Assembly: GCA_021397835.1 (NCBI GenBank)
Contig: JAJFZO010000566.1
Span: 3,224,001 to 3,288,000, forward strand
DNA length: 64,000 nucleotides
Direction: 5' to 3'
Source of the DNA: Moringa oleifera
Lineage: Eukaryota > Streptophyta > Magnoliopsida > Brassicales > Moringaceae
Part shown: piece by piece, positions 10,531-21,085 of the stretch
How positions within the stretch are numbered: position 1 is the stretch's first letter
Layout of the letters: each line of letters begins with the position of its first letter
The notes under the pieces: model-generated
Database searches by the model: none
Told to the model about the DNA's origin: nothing
The model's input: the letters and a program-made list of their open reading frames with translations, nothing else
Translations under genes and position numbers: made by a program

Positions 10531-13500
10531 GCTAAAACATGAATCATCCAGTAAATATTTTTAAATATTATTTTAAAATTGATAGCGTGTAATTTTATGT
10601 TTTAAAATTTTTTATAATATAATTTATTTTTTTAAATAAATTTCAAATGATAAAAATATAATTTCATACTAAAAGTAATTTTGATTACATAAAATCTAAA
10701 AATTAATCATATCTTTTGAAAAAATTAAAGATTGAAAAATATTTTCTAAGGTAAAAAAATTAAATTTAATAAATAATTAAATAGATAAAATTTGCTAATG
10801 TTATTACAGTTGACTTTTTTTTTTTAAAAAAAATTCAATTTGCTTTATCATGAACAATTTTAGTATAACCATACGTTATAAATAGAAAGTTAACTTGGAG
10901 CCAATTAAAGAGAGTAATTACTCAATAAAGTAAATTGTAATTATTTATTTTTACATTAATTATCTTTTTTTTTCATAATTTTGTTTAAGAGTCACTAAAT
11001 TGGATTTACTAAAAGTCAATAAAAATAGTATATTCTGAAAAATATTAAATGATTCAATCACGAGAAAAATAGTTTATATTTAGGTAAATATTATTTTAAA
11101 TTTTAAATTTTATTTTTTCGATGAAATTTTTTAATTTTAAATCGTATCCAAATAAATTTTAATATTTTAAGTTTATTTAAATTAAATTTTATTAAAAAAT
11201 TTTAATATTATAAAATTCAAAATACAGATATTTTAAAATACTTGCAATTTTTTTGCAAGTATAAAAAAAAATATTCAATCTATAGTCATAAAAAAGTTTA
11301 AATTTTTTTGAGTAATAAAAATATATTATAAATTTTTTTAAAAAATTCATAAAAAATAATCAATTGATTGAATTTTTTAAAATTGAGAAATAAAATTAAA
11401 ATAAAATATTAAAATCTATTTAGGTAGTTTTTAATCATTTAATAATAAAAAATTATTAATTTTTATAATTTTTTAAAATAAAATAAAATTTAAATAAAAT
11501 TAATAAATTAAAATTTATTTAGATATGTTTTAAAAATTAAAATGTTATTGGAGAGAGAATAAAATTTAAATTTTAAATAATATTTACTTTCTATGTTTTT
11601 ATTATTTATTTATTTTTTAATGGGTACAGTTGAAGTCCAATTTGGATCCATTTGCTTCAAAGGTAGCTTTGAAATGGAAAGGGGAAGTCCACAAGTCCAT
11701 TTACTGTCCTTCAAACGGGTCCCTTGATAGGATCTCCCAAACATCACTTTGCCAAGAACCTAATTTACTCTCAATTCAAATGAAAAAACATCACTACCCA
11801 ACCTAACTTTGGATTTAATGTTATTAATCTTCTACGAGAAGATGTCTTTGATGCGTTTAAAAGTTCTTATTTTTTTCATATACAATATTCTTTAACAGAG
11901 TATTTAAATTTTTTAAAATTATAATTTGAAATTAATATAATTAAATATAATCGTGAATCTAAATTTCTAAGCATTATTATAAATCGTGTGATTTATTTTA
12001 GACCTAATAAAAATAATCTATTAAGAGTTTAGGATGAGCCTTTCAAGAAGGAACTTATCTTTTGAAGGAGATACTATTCCCAATATCAATCCTTATTATG
12101 CTAAAATACCAAATTAATTTGAGTGTTGGAAGGCACTTTAATTCCTTCTTCTTTTATTTTTATTGTCTCATAGATCCTTACCTTATTATCTTTGAATATC
12201 AAGAGAAATCCTTCTCGCGTGTCGCTTTTATAATTTTATTAATTTTAAATATAAAAAATACTAAAAACAATTATTAGTATTTTTAAAATAATATAAATTT
12301 TAATAATTATTTTAAATCATCTTCCATTTTTATTCCGTATCACAAAAGAGTTGCTAGCATACCTCTTACATGAAATATATTTTATTTTAATATATGCATC
12401 AAATTGTTGATATCTATAAATTTTTTAAAATTATTATTTGTTTTGAATTATAAACTCTACGTTGATCATTTTTTTTTTAAAATTAAATTTTCTAAAAAAA
12501 GAATATAATTAAATTTATCCTTCTAACAAAGTTGAACTTACCAAATTATCAATATTTTTTCCAATGTCAGATTTGGTAATTCTCTTACATTATTTGGGTG
12601 AGGATCTGGTCAAAGGGGCATCAATATAGGTAGAAATTAGGTTTGAATCCAACTATTGTCATCATTTAAAGAAAAATTTAATCATGGCCTGTCCCAATTG
12701 TACTATAATCTTTATCATTCCATTCAACTCTTCCACTAGATTCAGATTTCATGATTTAATCAACAAATTAATAAAAATTAAAAAAGGATTAAGATCTTAA
12801 TCTTAATTGTTCCAAAGTCATAAGTTTGATTTGACCCAGTTGGTTCAAGGTTGGTGGTGAGCATGGGCATGGGGCCCTGTTAGGTTCATTGCAGTTTCAC
12901 TTAATTAATTACCATAATAAGCCTAATTTTCCCCTTTAATTCATAATTAGTGGCAATCAATGTTACCCAATTAATAGTCACCCCATTTTCCTAGATTTTT
13001 TTTTTTTTTGCGTTGACAAAAAATTTGTTCTACTTAGTAAGCTTTCATGGAAAAACGTATTTTAATTTTGCTAAAATTAACTCTGCTGAAGGCATCTAGT
13101 CTCCTATAATGGGACACTTTTTTTTTTTTCAGGAACAAAAATTATCTATTTATCTGAGTTTTGTGCTGAAATATTCAATAGAATTATAAAAATATTTTAA
13201 TAATTTATAATATTAATATAAAAAATAAAACGATATGAATTATAAATTTTATTAAATCAAGAAGATTTTGATCCTTTTTGTTAGCTATGATTTGATGTCG
13301 CATTAAATGCTAATCATTAAATTGATAATCATAATTTAATTTACCTTTGACCTTAATTATTAATTCAATTAGTATAGATAGGAATTTTAGCTTGTTAATT
13401 AGTACAATTTTATTGATCTTCCTATCTACAATTAAAATTGGTACAACGTACAATGCTTCGTTATTCATTTATCTCACACCATTGAAAAATAGTTTCATAA

Positions 13501-14050
13501 ATCAACATAAAATTTCGAAGTTTTTAAACACAATTATTTTTAAATAAAAAATATTCGCCTCTAATTTAATGTAAATGCAAAAATTTTGATATATCGCAGC
13601 TTAGGTAAATCACATAATTAAATAATATTAAAATTTATCTTTTTATGTGTTATTCATCCAATTGAATTGTAGCAATTTTTAATGAGATCATAACATGTAA
13701 TAATTTAATAAAATTAATAATTTTAATTATATTTTATTCTTCACACTAACATTGTAAATTATTAAAATATTTTTATCGGAATTTTATGTACATGTTTTAA
13801 AATTTAAAAAAATTATTTAAAAATTAAATTTTAAATAGATAATAGTTACAATGTAACAGAAATTAAAATAAGACATGCTCATATATATATATATATTATA
13901 TGCTTTAAGCTATTATGGCAGATTGACTCTAATAAGCCAAGCCAACTCATAATATAACTAATTTAAAATAATAAAAAAATTCTTTTAATTTTATTATTTT
14001 AACAATATTATTATTTTTTAAATATGAAAAACAAACTTGATTTACATAAA
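10531..14050. other. AT-rich intergenic DNA
   Basis: No gene recognised. The stretch about 11180-11480 resembles the dispersed AT-rich family in inverted orientation. Moderately balanced stretches at 11620-11830 and 12560-12960 have no open frame of note. A short (AT)n run lies near 13880. Confidence 0.5.
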
Positions 14051-14734
14051 TCCACAATATTTAAGTAAGATTATTAGTAGTTTGTCCATGAGGTGGGATC
14101 CAACCAGCCTGTTAGTAATCTTCAGCTACAGGCTTTCTTCAGGCCCTAATCAAGCTTCCTTGTTATGCCATGAGCTCCTCAATTTTGCCAGGCAGAAACA
14201 AAAACCATCCTGATAAGTGATATCTGACTCAGGGAATCAACAGCTTCTTTCTGCCAAAACTGTTGATAATTCATCAACTCTTCTTCCTGTTCATTTGATC
14301 TTATTGATTTTCTTTCTGGAAATAAAATCAATTCATCTGAGTCTAAAAATCAGATCCTCTTTTCCAGCTTAAACCCATATTCTCTCTCTTACTCTTTTTT
14401 CCCTGTTAAGAAATTACATTCTTTTCAGCCAAGTTTATACATATAAATATATATACACTGCTGTGTAAACTCCTGTCTCTCTCCATGAACCATTCCCATC
14501 AAGCAATAAACAGCAGAAGGAACACCAGCAAGCCATAATCAGACTTCTGCAAAAACAGTTGAAAAGGTAGGATCTTTTTACATTCTAACACAACAGTTTT
14601 CTTCAGATGAAGAAAAGTACTACTAGCCTGTCTGATAAAGTCATGTTCATATATGCACAAACCCTAAGTAACTGAGTACCCATGCATGCATAGTTAAAAA
14701 CAAAGCTAATTATGTATGTACAATACTGGCTATG
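14051..14734. other. 3' flank and probable 3' UTR of the WAT1-related gene
   Basis: Unique, more balanced sequence immediately downstream of the minus-strand transporter stop codon. It contains pyrimidine-rich tracts but no open frame or known small-RNA sequence that I recognise. Part of it is presumably the transporter's 3' UTR, possibly with an untranslated intron. Confidence 0.45.
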
Positions 14735-16207
14735 TCAACTCAATAGAGGCTTCTCTGGGTCGAACTCACTTTCCAAGCCATCCCCTTCTCCGAAATCTTC
14801 TTTCCCTTTAGCCCACAACACGAAGTAGAGCCCCGTGAACATCAGGAACATCCCTGCAATGCTGCGTTTAACAGGATATAGCAATCAGACAGGTAATCAG
14901 CATATTTCAGACGGACAGTTTCGTATAATCAGATCCTGATCAGGGTTTTACCTTCCGAGTTTGACTGTATCGCCTAGGGTGAAGACAGAGAGAATGACTG
15001 ATATGACTGTTCCGATGGGGCTGAACATGGAAACAAGAACAGGCCCTCTTTTCTTCAATGCCCATCCGTTGAAGCTCACACAGGCTCCACTCACTGTACC
15101 TGCCTGAATCCAAAGTTCATGCAGGTTTCTGATCAGTTCAACTGATTAGCCATGGAAATAGACTTCAGAATTCTGCCTCTTACAGGTTCTTTCCTGATAA
15201 CTTACCAGTATAGAGTAGCCAACCAGTTGTCCGATGCTCAAAACAGGCCAATCAAAATCGATGGAACGATCCTGAAAGAACTTCATGGCTATGGTTATAA
15301 CCACCCCAATCAAGGATGTTACAGCACACAACGACATCGGTGCCGGAAAATCACCCAAAGTTGTTGCCTGGGAGAGAAATTAGAACTAAGGCTTCTCAGA
15401 AACTTCCATTAATTACTGGAGAGATGAGAAAAGCTTCACCCAAAGTATCGGCATTTGTCGTACCTGGAGGACGACATTGCTGGATAACACGAAAACAGCT
15501 GCGAGGAGATAGATGCAGCCGATGATCTTCTCCTCATCGAAGAGAGTGGCCGGCGTGGAACTTGTTACGTCGACGGACGAAGAACTCTGTATTAGGCTCA
15601 TTATTATGGCGCCTACGACGCACAGGAGAGTGCCTAGGATCTTGACTTTGCTGTAACGGCAACTAAGCTTAACTTTCTCTAACCTGCGTGACGATTGCAG
15701 AGCATGAGAGCTTGCTTTCATGGGTTCTGTTTGGAAATGTGGAAAATTTGAAAGAAAAAAGAAGAAAATGAATCTACCCACCAGATGAATTAACGAGAAG
15801 ATTAGATTTGGCCGGAAAGAAAAAAGGGTTAAGAGTAGATGAGTACCTGACAGTCCATGCAATGACAAAGATGAGGCCTGGAGCTAGATTGGGCATGGCT
15901 GTGGCCATCGCTGGGGAAGTTAGCTTGATGCCCTTCAGGAATAGGGATTGGTAAAGAGTTACCCTGTAAGAGATACAGACAAGACATTCAAGCAATATTG
16001 ATTCAGAAGAAAAAGGTTTTAGAATCTTACAATTTTTTTTTCCACTTTAAAACTAATTGGCCATTCCTAAACAAAAATGGAAATAGATAACCCAGAAAAT
16101 TGATTGCTTACCCTCCAAAGGAAATCAAAACCAGCTGAATTATCAACTTCATGGTGAGTTTCTTAGGCCATTGCTTCCTGCAAGACAGAAGCCAACCATT
16201 TATTACC

Positions 16208-16239
<32 letters not shown>

Positions 16240-16438
16240 GAGAAGAGAACCTTTCGAAGTAAACAGCAATAGGAGAAAGAATAAAGAAGGTTGCAGAAGT
16301 AGAGAAGATGATAATGGTGAGAGTGCTGAGGCCAAGAGACATGAGATAACCGAGCAAAACTGAGCTGCCTGCATACACAAATTGCACCAGAACCAATCCC
16401 CCGACTATGCCCACATCTTCAATCGTCTCTCCCTTCAT
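14735..16438 (-). CDS. WAT1-related EamA/DMT-family transporter (nodulin MtN21-like; At5g47470-type)
   Basis: Seven coding exons: 16438-16251, 16177-16112, 15963-15847, 15683-15464, 15367-15206, 15103-14952 and 14861-14735. All have GT-AG borders and the spliced frame is open for 343 residues. The product is a drug/metabolite-superfamily membrane protein with two EamA halves (about residues 12-142 and 178-317) and about ten hydrophobic segments. Relatives (WAT1, SIAR1, UMAMITs) move auxin or amino acids across the plasma membrane or tonoplast. Recognisable family blocks include VGIVGGLVLVQFVYAGSSVL near the start, LTSPAMATAMPNLAPGLIF and SGACVSFNGWALKKRGPVLV. The start is the ATG at 16438; the open frame runs further up only to a TTG. 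The short acidic tail ends PEKPLLS. Substrate is unknown. The neighbour is a head-to-head PPR gene, as I recall for At5g47460/At5g47470. Confidence 0.9.
16208..16232. repeat. (AG)n microsatellite in intron 1 of the WAT1-related gene
   Basis: A perfect AG run of about 25 bp lies about 20 bp inside the exon 1 donor. On the gene's strand it is a CT run. Confidence 0.85.
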
Positions 16439-18311
16439 GCTTCCAGCCACCTTTCTCTCTCCCAAAGGAAAAGAAACGAAAAGAAGATGAAGGAAACAAC
16501 AACCTCTGTCTCTGCACTTTCTCTTAATTACTTCTTTCTTTTTGCTGGGCCATCATACATATTGATTCTCTCTTCCTTTTCATTTCATATTCTGGGTTGA
16601 TTTGGGGCCAACTCGTGATTAACCCCTCGTTCTTTCTTTCTTCTTGTTTTGTTTCATAAACCGTCAGCTACCATTCAAGCCAGTTTCTCTACCATTCTTT
16701 CTTACGTTTTTCCCGAGAAAAAGATTCTTCCTGTCTTTTCCTTCTTTTTCTAAATAGCTTTCCCCCTGACTTAAGATAGCTCACTTCCCCTTCGGCCTAT
16801 CCCTCTCTCTCAAGATTTTTTTTTAGCAGACTCATTTAGCCAATAAATTGCTGCATCCCTTTCCATCTCTTTCTCTATTATTTTTTTTTCTAAATTTTCT
16901 CTGTATTGAGTCTTATCTTAGGTCTTTTTTCCCCGAAAATTACTCTACTTCATTCAATTTTCTCTTTTCCAAATTTTAATTTCTGATTTCTATAGTAATT
17001 ACTAGATAAAATTATTAATTCATATTAAGAACTATTATTATTCAATAATAATGCAAAGAGAATATTAATTATTAATTCATAACTTTATTAGTATTAAAAA
17101 AAAGAAAAAAGAAATCTAAGTGATTATCAGTGATGACTAGGCTGTAGACATGCATCCTCGCTGTTGATACTGACAGGTCAACACTGAGTTTGCTAGATGG
17201 AATAACCAGAGAAACAACATATGTTTCCAAGTTAGACTTCTGTTTTTGCCTTCGATTCTCTGCTGTTGTCAACTGCACCTCTTGTCGTCCTAATGCCAAG
17301 TGTACACTGTTGATGATATTAATACATTTATCAAAATTTAATTTGAAATCATAATTTTTTATGTTTAAAATTATTGATAAGTTTTTTTAAAAAAATATTT
17401 ATTTTTTATAATAATATAATTGATTAGAATCTTATATTGACGGATGACATTATTATGATTTAATTTATAAATAGAAGATAATTTTTTCTTAACAAATAGA
17501 TTTTTTCAGAATGTATTAAATTAAATATTTTTTTAATATAACATCCGAGTAAATGTAATTTCATAATATTAAATCTTTTAATATAATATGATTCATGCGT
17601 GAAAGGTCGAATTAAAATCTTATATTAACTATTGATATTATTTAATATTTTTTAAATATAATTTTATTATATTATATATTTAAAAAAATTGTACTATAAA
17701 TATGTGTTTAAATTTATAGTGCATTTGATTGTAAGTTTATATAATAAATGAAATTATAGTAAGATTTTGATAAAAATTTTATTTTATTAATATATATATT
17801 TTAGAAAAATTAAAAATATGTTTAAATTTATATTGCATCTGATCATAAATCTCTATTTGACTTGAAATTGTGTTAACAATTTATTTGAATGATTTTGAGC
17901 ATCAATGAAATGAATTTAAGTATAAAGTGTATGATAATATTTGATTTGATCACAGAAATTTTACATAAAAATACCTATCCAGACCATTAACAATGGAAGT
18001 TGCTTCTTTTTCACAGCATTCTTCTGTTAAGAGTCGAGAATGGTTAATTATATCTGTTTTCTTTTATCTGTAGATATAAATAGTTAATCATAGTCTGCTC
18101 AATAGTGATCATAACATTGTCAATGTTTTGGGTCTGTAAAAACAAAACGAAGTAATGATGCTGGAAGGTTTCAAAGCCACGGAAGTCTGTGGTTTTATGC
18201 CATCTCTGCCTCTGGGTTTAAATGGTTCCAGTGTTAATTCTCTTCTTCATCAAAAATTTTTGCACTTAGACATGGGAATATGGCAGTGAGGATCAGAAGG
18301 TGCAGTGTTGC
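16439..18311. promoter_or_regulatory. Shared upstream region of the divergent WAT1-related and PPR genes
   Basis: The two genes start head-to-head about 1.9 kb apart. The part nearest the transporter (16440-16960) is strongly pyrimidine-rich on the plus strand, hence GA-rich in the transporter's leader direction. The middle is AT-rich. A balanced island at 17100-17310 carries a 75-codon minus-strand frame with no recognisable domain. I cannot place TATA boxes with confidence. Confidence 0.4.
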
Positions 18312-20135
18312 ATGTACTGCCATATTTCCAGAGCCATGCGAAGATCTCTCATAAAGAGAAACCAAATATATCTGCACCAACCAGTCAAAGCATTTATCAG
18401 CACACGCATCCTAACTCGAGACAATCCAGTCGACCAAAGTTGCCAAAGAACAGATTCTGAATTATGGAGTAATCTCGTAAAAACTGTTGATAGAGGTGGC
18501 ACCAATGCTGAGGTCGCCTTGTGTGAGGTCTCTCAGATGCTCAACAATGGCTGCAGACCCAATGGCTATGCCCTGGTCCACCTTGTTAGAGTTTCATCGG
18601 ACCTGGGCTATGACTCCTACTGCCAGCAGCTTCACAGCTACATTCTGAAAGCTGGGTTTGTCTCGAATGCTTTCGTCTCCAACGCATTGATAGGATTTTA
18701 TAGGAGAATTGACTCACTGAGGGATGCCCATAAGTTGTTTGTTGAAATTCCACAACCAATTGTGATTTCTTGGAACTCTTTGATTTCCGGGTATGTCCAA
18801 TCAGGTCGGTTTGGTGAGGCCTTGTGCTTGTTTCTTGAGCTAGAGAGATCTGATATTTGCTTGGATGCCTTCTCTTTCACTGCAGCTTTAGCTGCTTGTG
18901 CTCAGCTGAGTTTGCTGCAGCTAGGCAGGTCAGTTCACTCAAAGATTGTGAAATATGGATTAGAATGTGGTACTGTTGTTGCAAATTGCTTGGTTGACAT
19001 GTATGGAAAATGTGGGTTTGTTCAGGAGGCTATACAGGTTTTTGAAGATATGATTGAGAAGGATATTATTTCCTGGAATTCTGCCATTGATGCTTGTGCT
19101 AGAAATGCTGAACTTGATCTGGCATTCGGTTTCTTCCACCAAATGCCAAACCCTGATATCATTTCATGTAATCAACTCATTAGTGGCGTTGCTCTGTTTG
19201 GTAACATAGATGATGCTACTCAGCTCTTATTGAGTATGCCAAGATCAAATTCTTCATCTTGGAATTCAATTTTGACAGGATATGTTAACAGAAGCCAAGC
19301 ACAAGAAGCCCTGGATTTCTTCAGCACAATGCATAGAATGGACATTGAAATGGATGAGTTCACAATGTCGATTATTCTGAGTGGTGTTGCTGATCTAGCT
19401 GCTTTAACATGGGGAACCTTGATCCACTGTTGTGCAATTAAGTCTGGCCTGGAAACTTACATAGTTGTGGGCAGCGCTCTTATTGACATGTATTCGAAAT
19501 GTGGGCAGGTGAAGACTGCTGAATCGGTGTTTCAGACACTGCATACAAAGAATTTGGTAACCTGGAATGCAATGATCTCTGGCTATGCTCACAATGGGGA
19601 TTCAGCCAAGGTGATAAAGCTTTTTGAGCGGCTGAAAAAGGTAAGTGATTTAAAACCTGATTGGGTCACATTTCTTAACGTACTAGCTGCATGCTCTCAC
19701 TGTGAAATGCAATCGGAAAATGCAATTCAGTTCTTTGAATCAATGATTAACGAATACAAGATTGAACCAACTGTTGAACATTGTTGTTCAATGATCCGAG
19801 TTATGGGACTGAGAGGGGAGTTGTGGAGGGTACAGAGGCTGATATATGAGCTGGGTTTTGAGTCATATGGGTTGGTCTGGAAGGCTCTGCTTGGTGCCTG
19901 TGGAACTTCCAGGGACCTGAAGGTCGCAAATATTGCAGCTGCAAAGGTGATTGAATTAGAAGGAGATGACGATTATGTTTATGTTATGATGTCTAATATA
20001 TATGCCAGTTATGGAAAATGGAGAGAGGTGAGCATGATTAGGAAGCTTATGAGAGATCAAGGGGTGAGGAAGGAAGTTGGTTGTAGTTGGATTGAAGTGG
20101 AAAACATTACATCACATTCATCAATAGGAAGATGA
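18312..20135 (+). CDS. Pentatricopeptide repeat protein, PLS class, E subgroup (At5g47460-like)
   Basis: Intronless gene for 607 residues from the ATG at 18312; the open frame extends only four codons further, to a GTG. PPR proteins of this class bind organellar RNA in a sequence-specific way and commonly direct C-to-U editing. Tandem P, L and S motifs are seen from about residue 100 onwards, with hallmark phrases such as NALIGFYRR, SWNSLISGYVQSGRFGEAL, NCLVDMYGKCG, SALIDMYSKCG and TWNAMISGYAHNG. The last hundred residues form the E motif (WKALLGACG, YVMMSNIYASYGKW, GCSWIEVEN). The protein then stops, with only a stub of E+ and no DYW deaminase, so it would need a partner for editing. The Arg/Ser-rich N terminus suggests mitochondrial or plastid import. 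It converges with the RH28 gene. Confidence 0.93.
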   Translation: MYCHISRAMRRSLIKRNQIYLHQPVKAFISTRILTRDNPVDQSCQRTDSELWSNLVKTVDRGGTNAEVALCEVSQMLNNGCRPNGYALVHLVRVSSDLGYDSYCQQLHSYILKAGFVSNAFVSNALIGFYRRIDSLRDAHKLFVEIPQPIVISWNSLISGYVQSGRFGEALCLFLELERSDICLDAFSFTAALAACAQLSLLQLGRSVHSKIVKYGLECGTVVANCLVDMYGKCGFVQEAIQVFEDMIEKDIISWNSAIDACARNAELDLAFGFFHQMPNPDIISCNQLISGVALFGNIDDATQLLLSMPRSNSSSWNSILTGYVNRSQAQEALDFFSTMHRMDIEMDEFTMSIILSGVADLAALTWGTLIHCCAIKSGLETYIVVGSALIDMYSKCGQVKTAESVFQTLHTKNLVTWNAMISGYAHNGDSAKVIKLFERLKKVSDLKPDWVTFLNVLAACSHCEMQSENAIQFFESMINEYKIEPTVEHCCSMIRVMGLRGELWRVQRLIYELGFESYGLVWKALLGACGTSRDLKVANIAAAKVIELEGDDDYVYVMMSNIYASYGKWREVSMIRKLMRDQGVRKEVGCSWIEVENITSHSSIGR

Positions 20136-21085
20136 AATTAAAATCTTCTCTTGATTTTAACAATATAAATTTTTGAAAAAATATTGACACATAATAATTT
20201 AATAAATAATCACTAAGATATATGTAAGATAAATAACTTCTTGTTAACATAGTATTTCATAAAGATATCATTTTGTCATCTTATAGACAAAAAACTTTGG
20301 CATACTATTGGTTTTTGAGTTTTAGTAGCTGTGTTATATACTTACAAAGAGAGAACTTCTTTGGCACCTGCATGGCCTTCATTTTTCTACTGGAAGTAGC
20401 TCTGTCAGGCCATGAATTACCAGTTGGATTTGCTAAGGACAATGAGGTTGCTCATATGCTCCTCTTTTTGGCTAACCAGTAAGGACTGTAAGGCGGTCCA
20501 GATGCTTCTTGTTCCAAGATCAAAAGGGCAAACCAAGTGGGTATGTAACATTACTTGATCATGGGAGACAGGCGGGATTCATTTTATCTATCTGGACATA
20601 CAAGTGGGCATTTCCTTGTGGAGAAGATGGAATGAAACGACCAATAGGGTCTTGGAGTTTGGCATCCTATTGCCATTGTTTGCAGCATTAAAAATGGCAG
20701 TTTTAATCAACTTAAATTCTCAGCCAATCTTAATTGAACTGATCGCTGACGAGGCATTTGAATGGAAAAAGAAGAAAGAGAAAGATAAGAGCACAAAAAA
20801 CTTCATCATCAAGTCCACCATTAGTGGCCATTCTTTAGGCATTTTACTATATTCAAAAGATGCAATTGAATGATATACATATCAAGCTGCAACATTCAAT
20901 TCCTTCATGTGTAGCTAATAGTCCTCTCCCTCTACTCCCATCAAAACTGAAGATATTTTCCTTACAAAATCACTTCTCAGTAGATACCTCTTCCCATATG
21001 TTTTTTTGGCGATGATCAGCTTCTGATTAAAGTGTTTTCTAAGAAGAAGCAGGTCAGTATACCAGATTATCCTTTCAAAGAGGTG
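20136..21085. other. Convergent 3' region of the PPR and RH28 genes
   Basis: Less AT-rich than typical spacer. It should hold both 3' UTRs. Several short plus-strand frames occur at 20273-20873. One phrase (VAHMLLFLAN, near 20450) vaguely recalls the C-terminal part of short-chain dehydrogenases, but stops follow at once. I do not call a gene here. Confidence 0.4.

Noticed and set aside
12600..12660. tRNA-like B-box phrase GGTTTGAATCC
   Set aside because: No matching A box, acceptor stem or cloverleaf can be formed around it.
16163..16465. Upstream extension of the WAT1-related frame beyond 16438
   Set aside because: The extension starts at TTG, not ATG. The ATG at 16438 gives the expected family N terminus MKGETIEDV.
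17072..17299. 75-codon minus-strand frame upstream of the divergent gene pair
   Set aside because: No domain recognised and no splice context; kept only as a balanced patch within the shared upstream region.
18300..18311. Four extra codons at the PPR start
   Set aside because: They begin at GTG; the first ATG in frame is at 18312.
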